The position numbers and the translations under genes were made by a program. Under the pieces are notes generated by a model that worked only from the letters and a program-made list of their open reading frames with translations, had not been told where the DNA came from and ran no database searches. This document shows, piece after piece, positions 1-8,710 of a stretch of 64,000 nt of DNA. This DNA comes from an uncultured Prevotella sp. (GTDB lineage Bacteria; Bacteroidota; Bacteroidia; Bacteroidales; Bacteroidaceae), in assembly GCA_937922435.1 (NCBI GenBank), contig CAKZVT010000023.1, positions 41,360 to 105,359 of the forward strand, written 5' to 3'. Positions within the stretch are counted from its first letter, which is position 1. Each line of letters starts with the position of its first letter.

Positions 1-1
1 G

Positions 2-1177
2 CTCCGCCCTGACGAGGAGAAGCTGACGTACAGTGCCGTGTTCGACATCAACGCCGACGGCGAGGTGAAGGCATGGCGGCTGGTGCACGCCGTGATAAAG
101 AGCAACCGCCGCTTCGCCTACGAAGAGGTGCAGCAAATACTCGAAGACAACGGCGTTGTGGACGGAACGGGGCAGCCTGCGCCAGCCCCCGGCCCCGGCG
201 GTTACCGCGGCGAGTACGCCACGGAGCTGATTACGCTCGACAGCATAGCCAAGAAGCTGCGCGCCGCAAGGTTCAAGAACGGAGCCGTTAAGTTCGACCG
301 CGAAGAGATGCGCTTCGAGGTTGACGAGAAAGGCAAGCCCATACGCTGCTACTTCAAGAAGTCGAAAGACGCCAACAAGCTCATCGAAGAGTTCATGCTG
401 CTGGCCAACCGCTACGTGGCGGAGAGCGTAGGCAAGGTGAAGAAGGGGCAGAAAGCCAAGACGCTGCCTTACCGAATACACGACCAACCCGACCCTACGA
501 AGCTGGAAAACCTGCGCGAGTTTGCCGTGAAATTCGGCTACAGGCTGAAGACCGCAGGCACAAAGGGCGAGATAACGCGCAGCCTCAACAAGCTGATGGA
601 CGACTGCCAGGGCCGCCGCGAACAGAACCTTATAGAGATGGTTGCCCTCCGCGCCATGATGAAAGCCAAGTACAGCGTGCACAACATAGGGCACTACGGA
701 CTGGCCTTCGACTACTACACCCACTTCACCAGCCCCATACGCCGCTACCCCGACACCATGGTGCACCGCCTGCTGACGCGCTACCAGAACGGCGGACGCA
801 GCGCGAACAAGGAGTATTACGAAGAGTTGTGCGAGCACGCGAGCGACATGGAGCAGATAGCCGCACAGGCCGAGCGCGACTCAATCAAGTATAAGATGGT
901 GGAATTCATGGCCGACAAAATAGGCAACGAGTACGACGCGCACATCAGCGGCATAACTTCTTACGGCATATACTGCGAAATCGACGAGAACCATTGCGAG
1001 GGAATGGTGTCAATGCACGACCTTGACGACGACTACTACGACTTCGACGAGCGCAACTACTGCCTCGTAGGCCGCCGCCATCACCATAAATACCAGCTGG
1101 GAGACCCCGTCCGCATAGTAGTGGCAAAGGCCAACGTGGAGAAGAAACAGCTTGACTTCGTGCTGGCGGAAAACTGA
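2..1177 (+). CDS. rnr: ribonuclease R, 3' part (5' end outside window)
   Basis: This is the C-terminal part of RNase R (VacB), a processive 3'-to-5' exoribonuclease that degrades structured RNA. The reading frame is open from base 2 with no start codon of its own, so the gene enters from outside the window. The visible part holds the end of the RNB catalytic domain, including the signature SPIRRYPDTMVHRLL near the middle, followed by an S1 RNA-binding domain (GITSYGIYCEI to KKQLDFVL). It ends at a TGA at 1175-1177. The next gene on the plus strand is 25 kb away, so this transcript ends in the repeat-filled gap that follows. The family assignment is secure; only the missing N-terminus limits it. 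Confidence 0.95.
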   Translation, partial: LRPDEEKLTYSAVFDINADGEVKAWRLVHAVIKSNRRFAYEEVQQILEDNGVVDGTGQPAPAPGPGGYRGEYATELITLDSIAKKLRAARFKNGAVKFDREEMRFEVDEKGKPIRCYFKKSKDANKLIEEFMLLANRYVAESVGKVKKGQKAKTLPYRIHDQPDPTKLENLREFAVKFGYRLKTAGTKGEITRSLNKLMDDCQGRREQNLIEMVALRAMMKAKYSVHNIGHYGLAFDYYTHFTSPIRRYPDTMVHRLLTRYQNGGRSANKEYYEELCEHASDMEQIAAQAERDSIKYKMVEFMADKIGNEYDAHISGITSYGIYCEIDENHCEGMVSMHDLDDDYYDFDERNYCLVGRRHHHKYQLGDPVRIVVAKANVEKKQLDFVLAEN

Positions 1178-1252
1178 TTTTCAATTCATAATACACAATT
1201 CATAATGCATAATCGGGAGGATGTTTAATTCATAAAATTACAATCCATAGCA

Positions 1253-1482
1253 TGAGTTCGGTATAAAAAACATCCTTAATTGAACGCAAAAGAACTTAGA
1301 TGTTTTGTATTTCAAATAGTCGGTTGGTAACTGTCATTCCGCGCTCCGACGCGGAATCCAGTACAAATAACAAGTGAAAACCTGGGCGTTTACACTGGAT
1401 TCCGCGTCGGAGCGCGGAATGACAGTTACCAACTGACCGCTTGAAGCAGGATTACCACCTTACTTTCTTATACCAAACTCAC
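1253..1482. repeat. composite element B1: outer TGAGTTYGGTATAA inverted repeat with inner GTCATTCCGC palindrome
   Basis: The outer ends are TGAGTTCGGTATAA (1253-1266) and its near reverse complement TTATACCAAACTCA (1469-1482). Inside lies a long palindrome whose arms (about 1321-1362 and 1394-1440) contain GTCATTCCGCGCTCCG and GCGGAATCCAG. No open frame of interest lies inside. With array A1 it fills the gap between rnr and the alpha-galactosidase gene, which are convergent. Five more full inner palindromes occur in the window. Confidence 0.85.
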
Positions 1483-1541
1483 ATTAAATTATGTCCCTAC
1501 AAAGGGTGTGTATTCTTATCAGACAATATTGAATAAAAGGC

Positions 1542-1622
1542 AAAAGGCCACCTTTCAACTTGTGAAAGGTGGCCTTTTAGCGTATAAAAGGCGGCCTTTT
1601 GCAATGCGAAAGGCCACCTTTT
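1542..1622. repeat. four-unit 22-bp array A1
   Basis: Four 15-bp units start at 1542, 1564, 1586 and 1608, exactly 22 bp apart. Each is an AT clamp around a 7-bp GC core: GGCCACC, GGTGGCC, GGCGGCC, GGCCACC. Units 1 and 2 are complementary and could form a hairpin. The array lies between convergent genes. Confidence 0.9.
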
Positions 1623-1681
1623 GGAAAGCGTCTGGTAATGCCTTGAATATCAATACATTACATTTGGCATTAAAAGCAGGC

Positions 1682-3874
1682 TTATTCCAGCACCACGACG
1701 CGGCTCTGCATGTCGGCGAAACCGAACACGTCGAGCCCTACTTTCATAAGATAGTCGCCCGTAAAGCTCTTGCCCTCGACCTTCAATGACGGCTTCGCGC
1801 CGGGCATCAGGTTGGTCTCCCTTACGGTATAGGTCTTGTCCGGGTCGAGCCCTTGCAGCCTTACGCGGTGCAGCTTCTCCTGATAGCGCGGATGAATGTC
1901 GTAGGCGAATAGCACGGCACGCCGCCTGTCCCCAGACACATAGCTTACGGCCATGTGGTTGCCATCGTATGGCGACACGAGGCGATACTGTTCTCCCTCC
2001 ATTATTACAGGGCTAAGCTCCTTCCAGTTAGCCACCGCGCGGCGGCAGAACTCCAGTTCGTCGGCCGTAAGGCGGTGCAGGCCGATGTCGAAACCGAGCT
2101 TACACATCGAGGCAACGTCGGTGCGGAACTTCACCGAAGCCGCCTTGTCCCAGTTGGTTACGTGTGCGCACATGGCCTTGGCCGGGAACACCTGCGAGAA
2201 GCCCCACTGTATGTAAAGCCGCTCCACGGGGTCGGTGTTGTCGCTGGGCCAGAACTCCGTAAAGTATTTCAACGCCTCGTAGTCGCACCGCGCGCCGCCG
2301 CCCGAGCACAGCATCATCGGCACCTGGGGGTACTTCTCCGCCACGCGGCGCATCACGCTGTACACTCCGCGCACGTGGTCGATGTACAGGCGGCCCTGGT
2401 TTTCTTTCAGGTAAGGCGAATAGATGTTTGTTATGGGGCTGTTGCAGTCCCACTTGAAGTAGGCGATGCCGGGGTTTTCGGTCAGCAGACGGTCAACAAC
2501 GCCGAACACATAGTCCTGCACCTCGGGGTTGCTAAGGTCGAGAACGAGCTGGTTGCGGTAGTAGTACACGTCGCGGTTGGGCAAGCGGATGGCCCAGTCG
2601 GGATGCTTCTCGAACAGCTCGCTCTTAGGGTTCACCATTTCAGGCTCAATCCACAGGCCGAACTTCACGCCTGCCTCGTCGGCCGCCTTGACAAGGGCGG
2701 CCAGTCCGCCGGGCAGCTTCGAGGCGTTGGCCTGCCAGTCGCCGAGACCCTGGCGGTCGTTGTTGCGCGGATGCTTGTTGCCGAACCATCCGTCGTCGAG
2801 CAGGAACATGTCCACTCCCAGGTCCTTGGCTTCCTTCATGAGGGCGGCGAGCTTGGCCTCGTCAAAGCGGAAGCCGGTGTTCTCCCAATTGTTGAGCAGG
2901 GTGAGGCGCGGCCCCAGTCCGTCCTTCAGCTGGTACTTGCGCGCCCACGAATGCAGGTTGCGGCTGGCCTGTCCTGCGCCGCTTTGGCTAAGCGTGAAGA
3001 TGAATTCGGGCGTGGTAAAGACCTCGCCGCGCTTCAGCTTGTAGGCCGACGCGTAGGGGTTTATGGCCGGGATGACGCGCAGGTTGCCCACGTTGTCAAC
3101 CTCGAAAGTCATGCTGAAGTTGCCCGTCCAGCCTATTGTGCCGGTCAGCACGCGGCCTGCGGTCTCCTTAGCAGGGCCGTCGAGGCCGAGCTGGAAGAAG
3201 GGTTGCATCAGCATTGCGGCGCGGCTGCCGAGCTTGGTGTCGAGCACTTTCTTGCCGGGTAGCAGGCGTTGCGTTGACATCTGCGCCTCCCTGGCCCAGT
3301 CGCTGCTGAACTCGGTGAGGTAATACGCCGGCTCGTTGAAGTACAGCATGGTGGAGGCGTAGCGGTTAAGCGTCACTGCGCCCTTCTCGTCATGGCTTAT
3401 TTCGCTCCACGTCTTGATGACGTTCTCCGCGGCGTAGGCCACGTAGTGCAGCGTGACATTGAGCGGATACTTGTCGTCGCGCAGGCGTATGTCGGTCTGC
3501 GTGCCGCCGTTTACGGCCTTGGTCTCCGACGACTCATAATACAGATATGTGGTAGGGTTGCCGTCGGCGTGGGTCACAGCGAGGGCAGGCTCGAAGTAAT
3601 CCTCGCCTCCCGAACCGCCGTACACCTCCCAGCCGCGCGTCGACACCGAACCGTCAGAGCCTGCATGGACGCTCCATTCGAGGTTTTTCAAATCACTTTC
3701 GTGCTTCAGCCGCTCGCCGAAATACACCTGGTAGAGCCGCCCGTTGGGCGCTACTTGCAGCACGAGGTCGGTCTCCGCCGTGGAAATGCGTATGTTCTTG
3801 GGCGACTCCGCGGCACTCGCCGGGGAGCAGACGGCCGCAGCCGCGATGATGGTTGACAGTATTACATGCTTCAT
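1682..3874 (-). CDS. GH36 alpha-galactosidase, secreted
   Basis: A 730-residue GH36 alpha-galactosidase, which hydrolyses terminal alpha-1,6-galactose from raffinose-family sugars or galactomannan fragments. A signal peptide covers about residues 1-22 (hydrophobic run ending ASAAES) and has no lipobox, so the enzyme is probably periplasmic. An N-terminal beta-sandwich (30-310) precedes the catalytic barrel. KWDCN places the nucleophile at Asp476 and WPSDNTDP the acid/base at Asp545; LLDDGWFG, GLWIEPEMV and CSGGGAR are further family motifs. It lies downstream of fructokinase on the same strand, but a 560-bp repeat-filled gap separates them, so cotranscription is uncertain. Together with the GH32 enzymes it suggests raffinose or stachyose use. 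Substrate preference is inferred. Confidence 0.93.
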   Translation of the reverse strand: MKHVILSTIIAAAAVCSPASAAESPKNIRISTAETDLVLQVAPNGRLYQVYFGERLKHESDLKNLEWSVHAGSDGSVSTRGWEVYGGSGGEDYFEPALAVTHADGNPTTYLYYESSETKAVNGGTQTDIRLRDDKYPLNVTLHYVAYAAENVIKTWSEISHDEKGAVTLNRYASTMLYFNEPAYYLTEFSSDWAREAQMSTQRLLPGKKVLDTKLGSRAAMLMQPFFQLGLDGPAKETAGRVLTGTIGWTGNFSMTFEVDNVGNLRVIPAINPYASAYKLKRGEVFTTPEFIFTLSQSGAGQASRNLHSWARKYQLKDGLGPRLTLLNNWENTGFRFDEAKLAALMKEAKDLGVDMFLLDDGWFGNKHPRNNDRQGLGDWQANASKLPGGLAALVKAADEAGVKFGLWIEPEMVNPKSELFEKHPDWAIRLPNRDVYYYRNQLVLDLSNPEVQDYVFGVVDRLLTENPGIAYFKWDCNSPITNIYSPYLKENQGRLYIDHVRGVYSVMRRVAEKYPQVPMMLCSGGGARCDYEALKYFTEFWPSDNTDPVERLYIQWGFSQVFPAKAMCAHVTNWDKAASVKFRTDVASMCKLGFDIGLHRLTADELEFCRRAVANWKELSPVIMEGEQYRLVSPYDGNHMAVSYVSGDRRRAVLFAYDIHPRYQEKLHRVRLQGLDPDKTYTVRETNLMPGAKPSLKVEGKSFTGDYLMKVGLDVFGFADMQSRVVVLE

Positions 3875-3900
3875 AAAAAGGGTAGTTTAGGCATTGTTTA

Positions 3901-4112
3901 ATATGAGTTCGTCATTAAAAGTGTACGTAAAAAATCCTGCTTCAAGCGGTCAACTGGTAACTGTCATTCCGCGCTCCGACACGGAATCCAGTACACAAGC
4001 ATATAAACATCTAGCCGTTCACACTGGATTCCGCGTCGGAGCGCGGAATGACAGTTACCTACCGACCGCCTGAAACATGGTTATTGCCACATCTTTCATA
4101 TATCAAACTCAC
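3901..4112. repeat. composite element B2 (TGAGTTCG ends, GTCATTCCGC palindrome)
   Basis: Same design as B1: ATATGAGTTCG at the left end, TATCAAACTCAC at the right end, and an inner palindrome with GTCATTCCGCGCTCCGAC and its inverted partner at about 3961-3992 and 4023-4056. It starts 26 bp upstream of the alpha-galactosidase start codon and so occupies that gene's promoter region. Confidence 0.82.
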
Positions 4113-4181
4113 GTATTGCTTACATGATTTTCACGTCGGAATGCAACACGTTGATTTACAACACGTTACAAGACGGCCTGC

Positions 4182-4262
4182 AAAAGGCCACCTTTTGCGT
4201 CCTCAAAGATAACCTTTTACAACGTAAAAGACGGCATTTTGCATGACAAAATGCCGTCTTTT
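4182..4262. repeat. four-unit 22-bp array A2
   Basis: Units start at 4182, 4204, 4226 and 4248. Cores are GGCCACC, GATAACC (degenerate), GACGGCA and TGCCGTC; units 3 and 4 are complementary. The array lies between the alpha-galactosidase 5' end and the fructokinase 3' end. Confidence 0.88.
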
Positions 4263-4310
4263 GGAAATATATGCGCCGCCGGCCTGTAGTCCGGCGGCGC
4301 CAACCGCTTC

Positions 4311-4435
4311 TGCTTTTTCTGACCTTTTACCTTTTTATTATTAATAAAACACTTCTTGTTTTCAGCAAAAGCGGCTTCGTCTTTTTGCCGTTTTACTTTT
4401 TTACCTTTCGTAAAACGTCTCACTTTCTCACCTTA
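4311..4435. repeat. TTTTTACC-type low-complexity repeat G1
   Basis: Repeats of CTTTTTACC, CTTTTACC and TCTCACCTT abut the 3' end of the fructokinase gene. The same words recur at 27995-28131 and 35155-35188. T-rich runs of this kind after a stop codon may assist termination, but no clear GC hairpin is present here. Confidence 0.5.
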
Positions 4436-5329
4436 TCACCCTCTCACCTTTTCGACAATCTCTGCCGGAAGCACGGGCATCGCGCCGCTCTGCGTGCACA
4501 CGTAAGCCGACACCTGGACGGCCAGCTTGTGGGCTTCGGCCACGGGCATGCCCTTGAGTATGGCCGAACAGAACGCCCCGGTGAACGAGTCGCCTGCGCC
4601 GACGGTGTCGGCCACCTCGACGAGCGGCGTCTCCTGGAACGACACGTTGCCCGGAGTGAACACGTAGCTGCCGTTGGTTCCGCACGTCAGCACAAGCATG
4701 TCGAGGTTGCACTTGCCGAGCAACAGCCAGCACTTGTCGCGCATGTCAAGACCCGGATAGCCGAACATGCGGCCTATGGCGACAAGCTCCTCGTCGTTGA
4801 TTTTCAGTATGTTGCAGCGGTAAAGCGACTCGGCGATGATTTCCTTGGTATAGAAGTTCTGCCTAAGGTTTATGTCGAAAATCCTCAAGCGGCCTTCACC
4901 CGTGGGCATTGCGTCGAGGAACTTGTATATTGTTTCGCGCGAAACGACGTTCCTCTGCGCCAGCGAGCCGAAGCATACGGCGCGGCAGTTGTGCGCCAAG
5001 TCCTCAAGTTCGGGCGTGAAGGGGATGTTGTCCCACGCCACGTTCTCGCGTATGTCATACGTCGGTATGCCGTCCTCGTCGAGCGTAACCTGCACCGTTC
5101 CCGTGGGGTAAGGCACTTGCGCCATGATGTAGTCAAGCCCTTTTGAATTGAGCGCGGCCAGCGTCTCCTCGCCCAATTTGTCGTTACCCACCGCGCTGAC
5201 GGCCATCGAGTTGAAGCCGAACTGCTTTACATGGTATGCGAAGTTGGCAGGTGCGCCGCCAAGTTTCTTGCCTTCGGGCAGCACGTCCCACAACGCCTCG
5301 CCCAGTCCTACGATTATGTCTGTGTTCAT
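4436..5329 (-). CDS. fructokinase, PfkB/ribokinase family
   Basis: A 297-residue PfkB-family sugar kinase, probably ATP:fructose phosphotransferase in the cytoplasm. Sequence signs are the N-terminal GEALWDVLPEGKKLGGAPANFA substrate region (cut here to its parts: GEALWDVLP and GGAPANFA) and the C-terminal signature DTVGAGDSFTGAF at residues 241-253, with Asp247 as catalytic base. Length is normal for the family. It follows the sugar permease gene in the same direction with 112 bp between, filled by a repeat. Its place beside two GH32 genes and a permease argues for fructose as substrate, giving fructose 6-phosphate for glycolysis. Other PfkB kinases such as 2-keto-3-deoxygluconate kinase look similar, but the context favours fructose. 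Confidence 0.9.
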   Translation of the reverse strand: MNTDIIVGLGEALWDVLPEGKKLGGAPANFAYHVKQFGFNSMAVSAVGNDKLGEETLAALNSKGLDYIMAQVPYPTGTVQVTLDEDGIPTYDIRENVAWDNIPFTPELEDLAHNCRAVCFGSLAQRNVVSRETIYKFLDAMPTGEGRLRIFDINLRQNFYTKEIIAESLYRCNILKINDEELVAIGRMFGYPGLDMRDKCWLLLGKCNLDMLVLTCGTNGSYVFTPGNVSFQETPLVEVADTVGAGDSFTGAFCSAILKGMPVAEAHKLAVQVSAYVCTQSGAMPVLPAEIVEKVRG

Positions 5330-5331
5330 AT

Positions 5332-5440
5332 TTTTAAGGTTTTACGGTTTTGAGGTTATGAGGTTTTACGGTTGTCAAGGTACAACGGTCTTACAAATTA
5401 CACCGTACAACCCCATAACCGCACAACCTCATAACCGAAA
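5332..5440. repeat. GTTATGAGGTTTTACGG repeat F1
   Basis: Tandem and inverted copies of GGTTTTGAGGTTATGAGG and its complement CCTCATAACC fill the gap between permease and fructokinase. A second copy (F2) lies between lepB and its paralogue. The arms could fold into an imperfect hairpin in the intercistronic RNA. Confidence 0.75.
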
Positions 5441-5441
5441 A

Positions 5442-6635
5442 TCAATGTTTCACATTCTTTATATAGCTGAAAAGATAGATTACGCCGACGGTCATCACAG
5501 TCACGGCTCCTGCCTGTCCGGCTGCGTCGGAGGCAAAGCCCATGAGCAGGGGGAACACCGTTCCTCCGAAAAGTCCCATTATCATGAGGCCCGAAACCTC
5601 GTTCTGCTTATCGGGTTCGGACAGCAACGCCTGCGAATATACCAGCGAGAAGATGTTTGAATTGCCGTAACCCACAAGGGCGATGGCCGTGTAGAGCACC
5701 GCCTGCGACGTGCCGAAGAACATCCCGACCATGCTCAACGCCATCATCACGATGCTGATTACGAAGAACTTACGGTTGCTCATGACGCGCAGGAAGAACG
5801 AGCCGGTAAGACAGCCCACCGTCCTGAAGATGAAGTAAAGGCTCGTAGCGAAGGCCGCCTCGTTGAGAGTCATGCCAAGACGCTCCATCAACAGCTTCGG
5901 CGCAGTTGTGTTAGTGCCCACGTCGATGCCGACATGGCACATGATGCCGAGGAACGACAGCAGCACAATAGGCTTGCCGAGCAGGCGGAAACAGTCGCCG
6001 AAACTCGAAGCCTTGCCCTCCGCCTTCTCCTCTTGTATTGGCGTAACGAAGAGCAAGAGGGCTGAAAGCACGCCCACGACGAAGTAAACCAAGAAGAGCA
6101 CTTTCCACCCGAAGCCGAACGAAGGCATGGCCGCCGTGGCGCCCCACATGGCAATGTACGGCGCGAGGAACGACGCGATGGCCTTTATGAACTGGCCGAA
6201 GGTGAGCGTACTGGCAAGGTTTCCGCCACGGACGATGGTCGAAATCAGCGGATTCAACGATGTCTGCATCAGCGCGTTGCCAATACCCAAGAGGCTGAAC
6301 GAGGCCAGCATCACGCCGAAACTGCCGCCGAAGAGGGGCAAAAGCAGTGAAACTATGGTGACGACGAGCGACAGCAGCACCGTGTTCTTGCGCCCGATGC
6401 GGTTCATCAGCATGCCCGTTGGCACGGAGAAGATGAGGAACCAGAAGAAGACCATCGACGGAAAGACGTTAGCCACGGAGTCGCTTAGCCCAAGGTCTTC
6501 CTTTACATAATTGGAAGCTATGCCCACAAGGTCGACAAAACCCATTGCGAAGAAGCAAAGCATGACGGGCACCAGCTTCATATAAGGGGAAGCCCCCTCC
6601 TGTCCTCCCCGTGGGGAGGTGTGTAAAGTTTCCAT
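5442..6635 (-). CDS. FucP/GlcP-like MFS sugar permease
   Basis: A 397-residue major facilitator of the FHS (fucose/glucose-galactose) branch with about twelve hydrophobic helices, probably a proton-coupled inner-membrane importer of fructose released by the GH32 enzymes. MLMNRIGRKN is the loop 2-3 signature. The order permease then fructokinase matches the Bacteroides levan locus as I know it. The start is uncertain. The ATG at 6635 has the AT-rich leader usual here, but the first 18 residues (METLHTSPRGGQEGASPY) are encoded by a GGGGAGG repeat; the conserved protein begins at a second ATG at 6581 (MKLVPVMLCFF). The substrate is inferred from neighbours. Confidence 0.88.
   Translation of the reverse strand: METLHTSPRGGQEGASPYMKLVPVMLCFFAMGFVDLVGIASNYVKEDLGLSDSVANVFPSMVFFWFLIFSVPTGMLMNRIGRKNTVLLSLVVTIVSLLLPLFGGSFGVMLASFSLLGIGNALMQTSLNPLISTIVRGGNLASTLTFGQFIKAIASFLAPYIAMWGATAAMPSFGFGWKVLFLVYFVVGVLSALLLFVTPIQEEKAEGKASSFGDCFRLLGKPIVLLSFLGIMCHVGIDVGTNTTAPKLLMERLGMTLNEAAFATSLYFIFRTVGCLTGSFFLRVMSNRKFFVISIVMMALSMVGMFFGTSQAVLYTAIALVGYGNSNIFSLVYSQALLSEPDKQNEVSGLMIMGLFGGTVFPLLMGFASDAAGQAGAVTVMTVGVIYLFSYIKNVKH
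6589..6622. repeat. GGGGAGG element C1, inside the permease 5' end
   Basis: AGCCCCCTCC followed by CTCCCCGTGGGGAG. It lies within the N-terminal codons of the permease if the upstream start is used. Element C2, 70 bp away, has the opposite orientation, so the two form an inverted pair across the GH32-permease junction. Confidence 0.8.
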
Positions 6636-6688
6636 AAGATATTGTTTAATTGTTGATTACTAATTGATTATTGTGTGGCCCCGTAGCG

Positions 6689-8515
6689 TCAGTTCTCCGC
6701 CCCTCGGGGAGGCCGGGAGGGGGCTCCTATTCTATACACATTCATCTTTTTCACTGTGAACGAGCCGCGAACGGACTCGAACTTCATCTTGTTGTAAGGC
6801 TCGGAGGGGAACACTATGTTGGTCATAACGAACTTTCCGCCGTCGCCGAAGGCTTCGATGCTGGAGCGGTCGACGAAAAGACGCAGCGTGAACTCGTCGC
6901 CTTCGCCCACAGGTGCCGCCGTCATGGCCGGGAAATCGCGGCTAAACGCGGTCTCACCGCTGTTGCTTCTATCCATGACAAACTGCCGCATGGCCGTGTC
7001 GTAGTACATCAGGACGCTCTCACCCTTGCCGTTGAGCAGGGTGAAGACGATTTTCTGCGCGCCGTTGCTCTTGATTTCCATCTCTATCTCATAAGCACCG
7101 TCGTTGCCGTCGAGCAGGTTCTCGATGCTGTAAGAGTCGCTTACGTTGAACTTCTTGATGCTCTTCGCGTCCTTGCGGGCGGCCTCTATTTCCTTTGAAG
7201 GCGCGTTCCTGAGCAGCAGGTCGCCGCCTTGGCGGTACAGGGTGAGGTCTCGCGCTATGGTGTTGGCCGAGCGGTACTGCTTCGTAGGCACTACGGCGGC
7301 ATACTGCCAGTTGCTCATCCATCCGAGGGCTACGCAGCGTCCGTCGGGCGCATTGTGGAAAGTCACGGTGGCGTAGTGGTCCTTGCCGTAGTCCATCCAC
7401 TTGGTCTTGGTGGGGAACTGGTTGGTGAACTTCTTGCCGTCGAACGTCCCCACGAAGTACTGAGTAGCACTGCCGCCGAACGGTCCGCCGGGGTTGATGT
7501 TGCAGATGAGCACCCAACGCTTCTCCTTAGTGCCCTCGACGGGCAGCTCTACGAGGTCGGGACACTCCCAAACGCCGCCGTGCGCGCCCTGCTTCAGGCC
7601 GAAGTCGCTCTCGTGCTTCCATTCTTTCAAGTTCTTTGACGAGAAAATCTGCATCTGCTGACCTACCGCGAGGAGCATCACCCAGTGCTTGCCGGGGGCG
7701 TACCAAAACACCTTCGGGTCGCGGAAGTCGCGCTCGGTGGAGGTCATTATGGGGTTGCCCTCGTATCGGGTGAACGTTTTTCCGCCGTCGGTGCTGTACG
7801 CAAGGCACTGCATCTGGTTGTCGCCCCAGGGCGTAGACTTACACGCCGTGTAGAAAGAAACGATTGTACCGGCACCGAAACCGGCGGTGTTGTCAGTGTC
7901 GACGACCGACGAACCGCTGAACACCGCGCCCCAGGCGTCGGCCATAACGGGGTCGCCCTCAAATGTCCAGTGCACCAAGTCCGTACTTGTAGAGTGTCCC
8001 CAAGTCATGTTACCCCAAACGGAACCGTAGGGGTTGTGCTGGAAATACAGGTGCCACACGCCGTCCTTGTAAAACATTCCGTTAGGGTCGTTCATCCATC
8101 CGTAGGCCGGAGTGTGGTGGTACAGCGGCCGGTACTTCTCCCTGTTAACCATGTCGAACGTGTCAGAGAGCTTAAGCCCCTTCCAGCACGCCGCGTCGGA
8201 GGGCATCCCCTGCACGTCGATTTTCACGTCCTTGCCTACAAAGCCCTCAAGGCTGTACGGCACGTAATAGTCTATGCGCACACGCGCCAGGCGCACGTTG
8301 GCCAACACTCCCACCTGCGTGCCGCCCGAGATGATGCCCACTTTGGCCTCGGGCGCGTCGTCCTGAACGGGCAGGAGCAGGAAGCGCGTAGCCTCGCTGA
8401 CGGCCACGATGTTCTGTTCGCAGGCAAGGTGTTGCACCTTGAGCTGCGGCGCAGCCGACAAGGAAGCCGACACAAACGTCACTGCAAATGTAGCAAAAAT
8501 GTTTTTCAGTTTCAT
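6689..8515 (-). CDS. GH32 beta-fructosidase with N-terminal DUF4980-like domain
   Basis: A 608-residue GH32 enzyme that cleaves beta-fructosyl bonds in sucrose, inulin, levan or raffinose. A signal peptide (1-21) precedes a beta-rich domain (about 22-125) of the DUF4980 type often attached to Bacteroidota GH32. The catalytic five-blade propeller begins at WMNDPNG with nucleophile Asp143; RDP is at 265-267 and WECPD places the acid/base at Glu317. A C-terminal beta-sandwich follows (about 470-595). There is no lipobox, so it is probably periplasmic and exo-acting. It has its own promoter (8686-8693) and operator-like block shared with susC. The last residues, GAPSRPPRGAEN, are encoded by a GGGGAGG repeat. 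Confidence 0.94.
   Translation of the reverse strand: MKLKNIFATFAVTFVSASLSAAPQLKVQHLACEQNIVAVSEATRFLLLPVQDDAPEAKVGIISGGTQVGVLANVRLARVRIDYYVPYSLEGFVGKDVKIDVQGMPSDAACWKGLKLSDTFDMVNREKYRPLYHHTPAYGWMNDPNGMFYKDGVWHLYFQHNPYGSVWGNMTWGHSTSTDLVHWTFEGDPVMADAWGAVFSGSSVVDTDNTAGFGAGTIVSFYTACKSTPWGDNQMQCLAYSTDGGKTFTRYEGNPIMTSTERDFRDPKVFWYAPGKHWVMLLAVGQQMQIFSSKNLKEWKHESDFGLKQGAHGGVWECPDLVELPVEGTKEKRWVLICNINPGGPFGGSATQYFVGTFDGKKFTNQFPTKTKWMDYGKDHYATVTFHNAPDGRCVALGWMSNWQYAAVVPTKQYRSANTIARDLTLYRQGGDLLLRNAPSKEIEAARKDAKSIKKFNVSDSYSIENLLDGNDGAYEIEMEIKSNGAQKIVFTLLNGKGESVLMYYDTAMRQFVMDRSNSGETAFSRDFPAMTAAPVGEGDEFTLRLFVDRSSIEAFGDGGKFVMTNIVFPSEPYNKMKFESVRGSFTVKKMNVYRIGAPSRPPRGAEN
6693..6726. repeat. GGGGAGG element C2, inside the GH32 3' end
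   Basis: CTCCGCCCCTCGGGGAGG then GGGAGGGGGCT. It encodes the last dozen residues of the upstream GH32 protein and includes sequence just before its stop codon. Inverted relative to C1. Confidence 0.82.
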
Positions 8516-8603
8516 GATTATCTATTTATTAAATGTCAAATATCAAGCATTTTCACGCCGCCTGCGCATCGCTTTGTAACTGTCTGACAGCCAGCGGCTT
8601 TCC

Positions 8604-8684
8604 AATATGCCGTCTTTTAGCCTGCAAAAGGTGGCCTTTCGGCGTGCGAAAGACGGCCTTTTGCATTGCGTTTTGCCGTCGTTT
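8604..8684. repeat. four-unit 22-bp array A3
   Basis: Units start at 8604, 8626, 8648 and 8670 with cores TGCCGTC, GGTGGCC, GACGGCC and TGCCGTC. Given the promoter at 8686-8693, the whole array lies in the predicted 5' untranslated RNA of the GH32-permease-fructokinase transcript. Confidence 0.9.
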
Positions 8685-8685
8685 G

Positions 8686-8693
8686 CAAAAGTA
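8686..8693 (-). promoter_or_regulatory. -7 promoter box for the second GH32 transcript
   Basis: On the minus strand this reads TACTTTTG followed by C, the Bacteroidota -7 consensus TAnnTTTG. The susC promoter has the identical box. Transcription would start near 8679, about 165 nt before the GH32 start codon. Confidence 0.65.
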
Positions 8694-8710
8694 ACTCATA
8701 TCAATGCAAA

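Noticed and set aside
1542..1622. CRISPR array
   Set aside because: Units are 15 bp with 7-bp spacers, always four, palindromic-like and scattered at fifteen sites; no cas genes are present.
1955..3262. 435-residue open frame on the plus strand
   Set aside because: It lies wholly antisense to the GH36 gene, has no family motif, and reflects the high GC codon pattern of the opposite strand.
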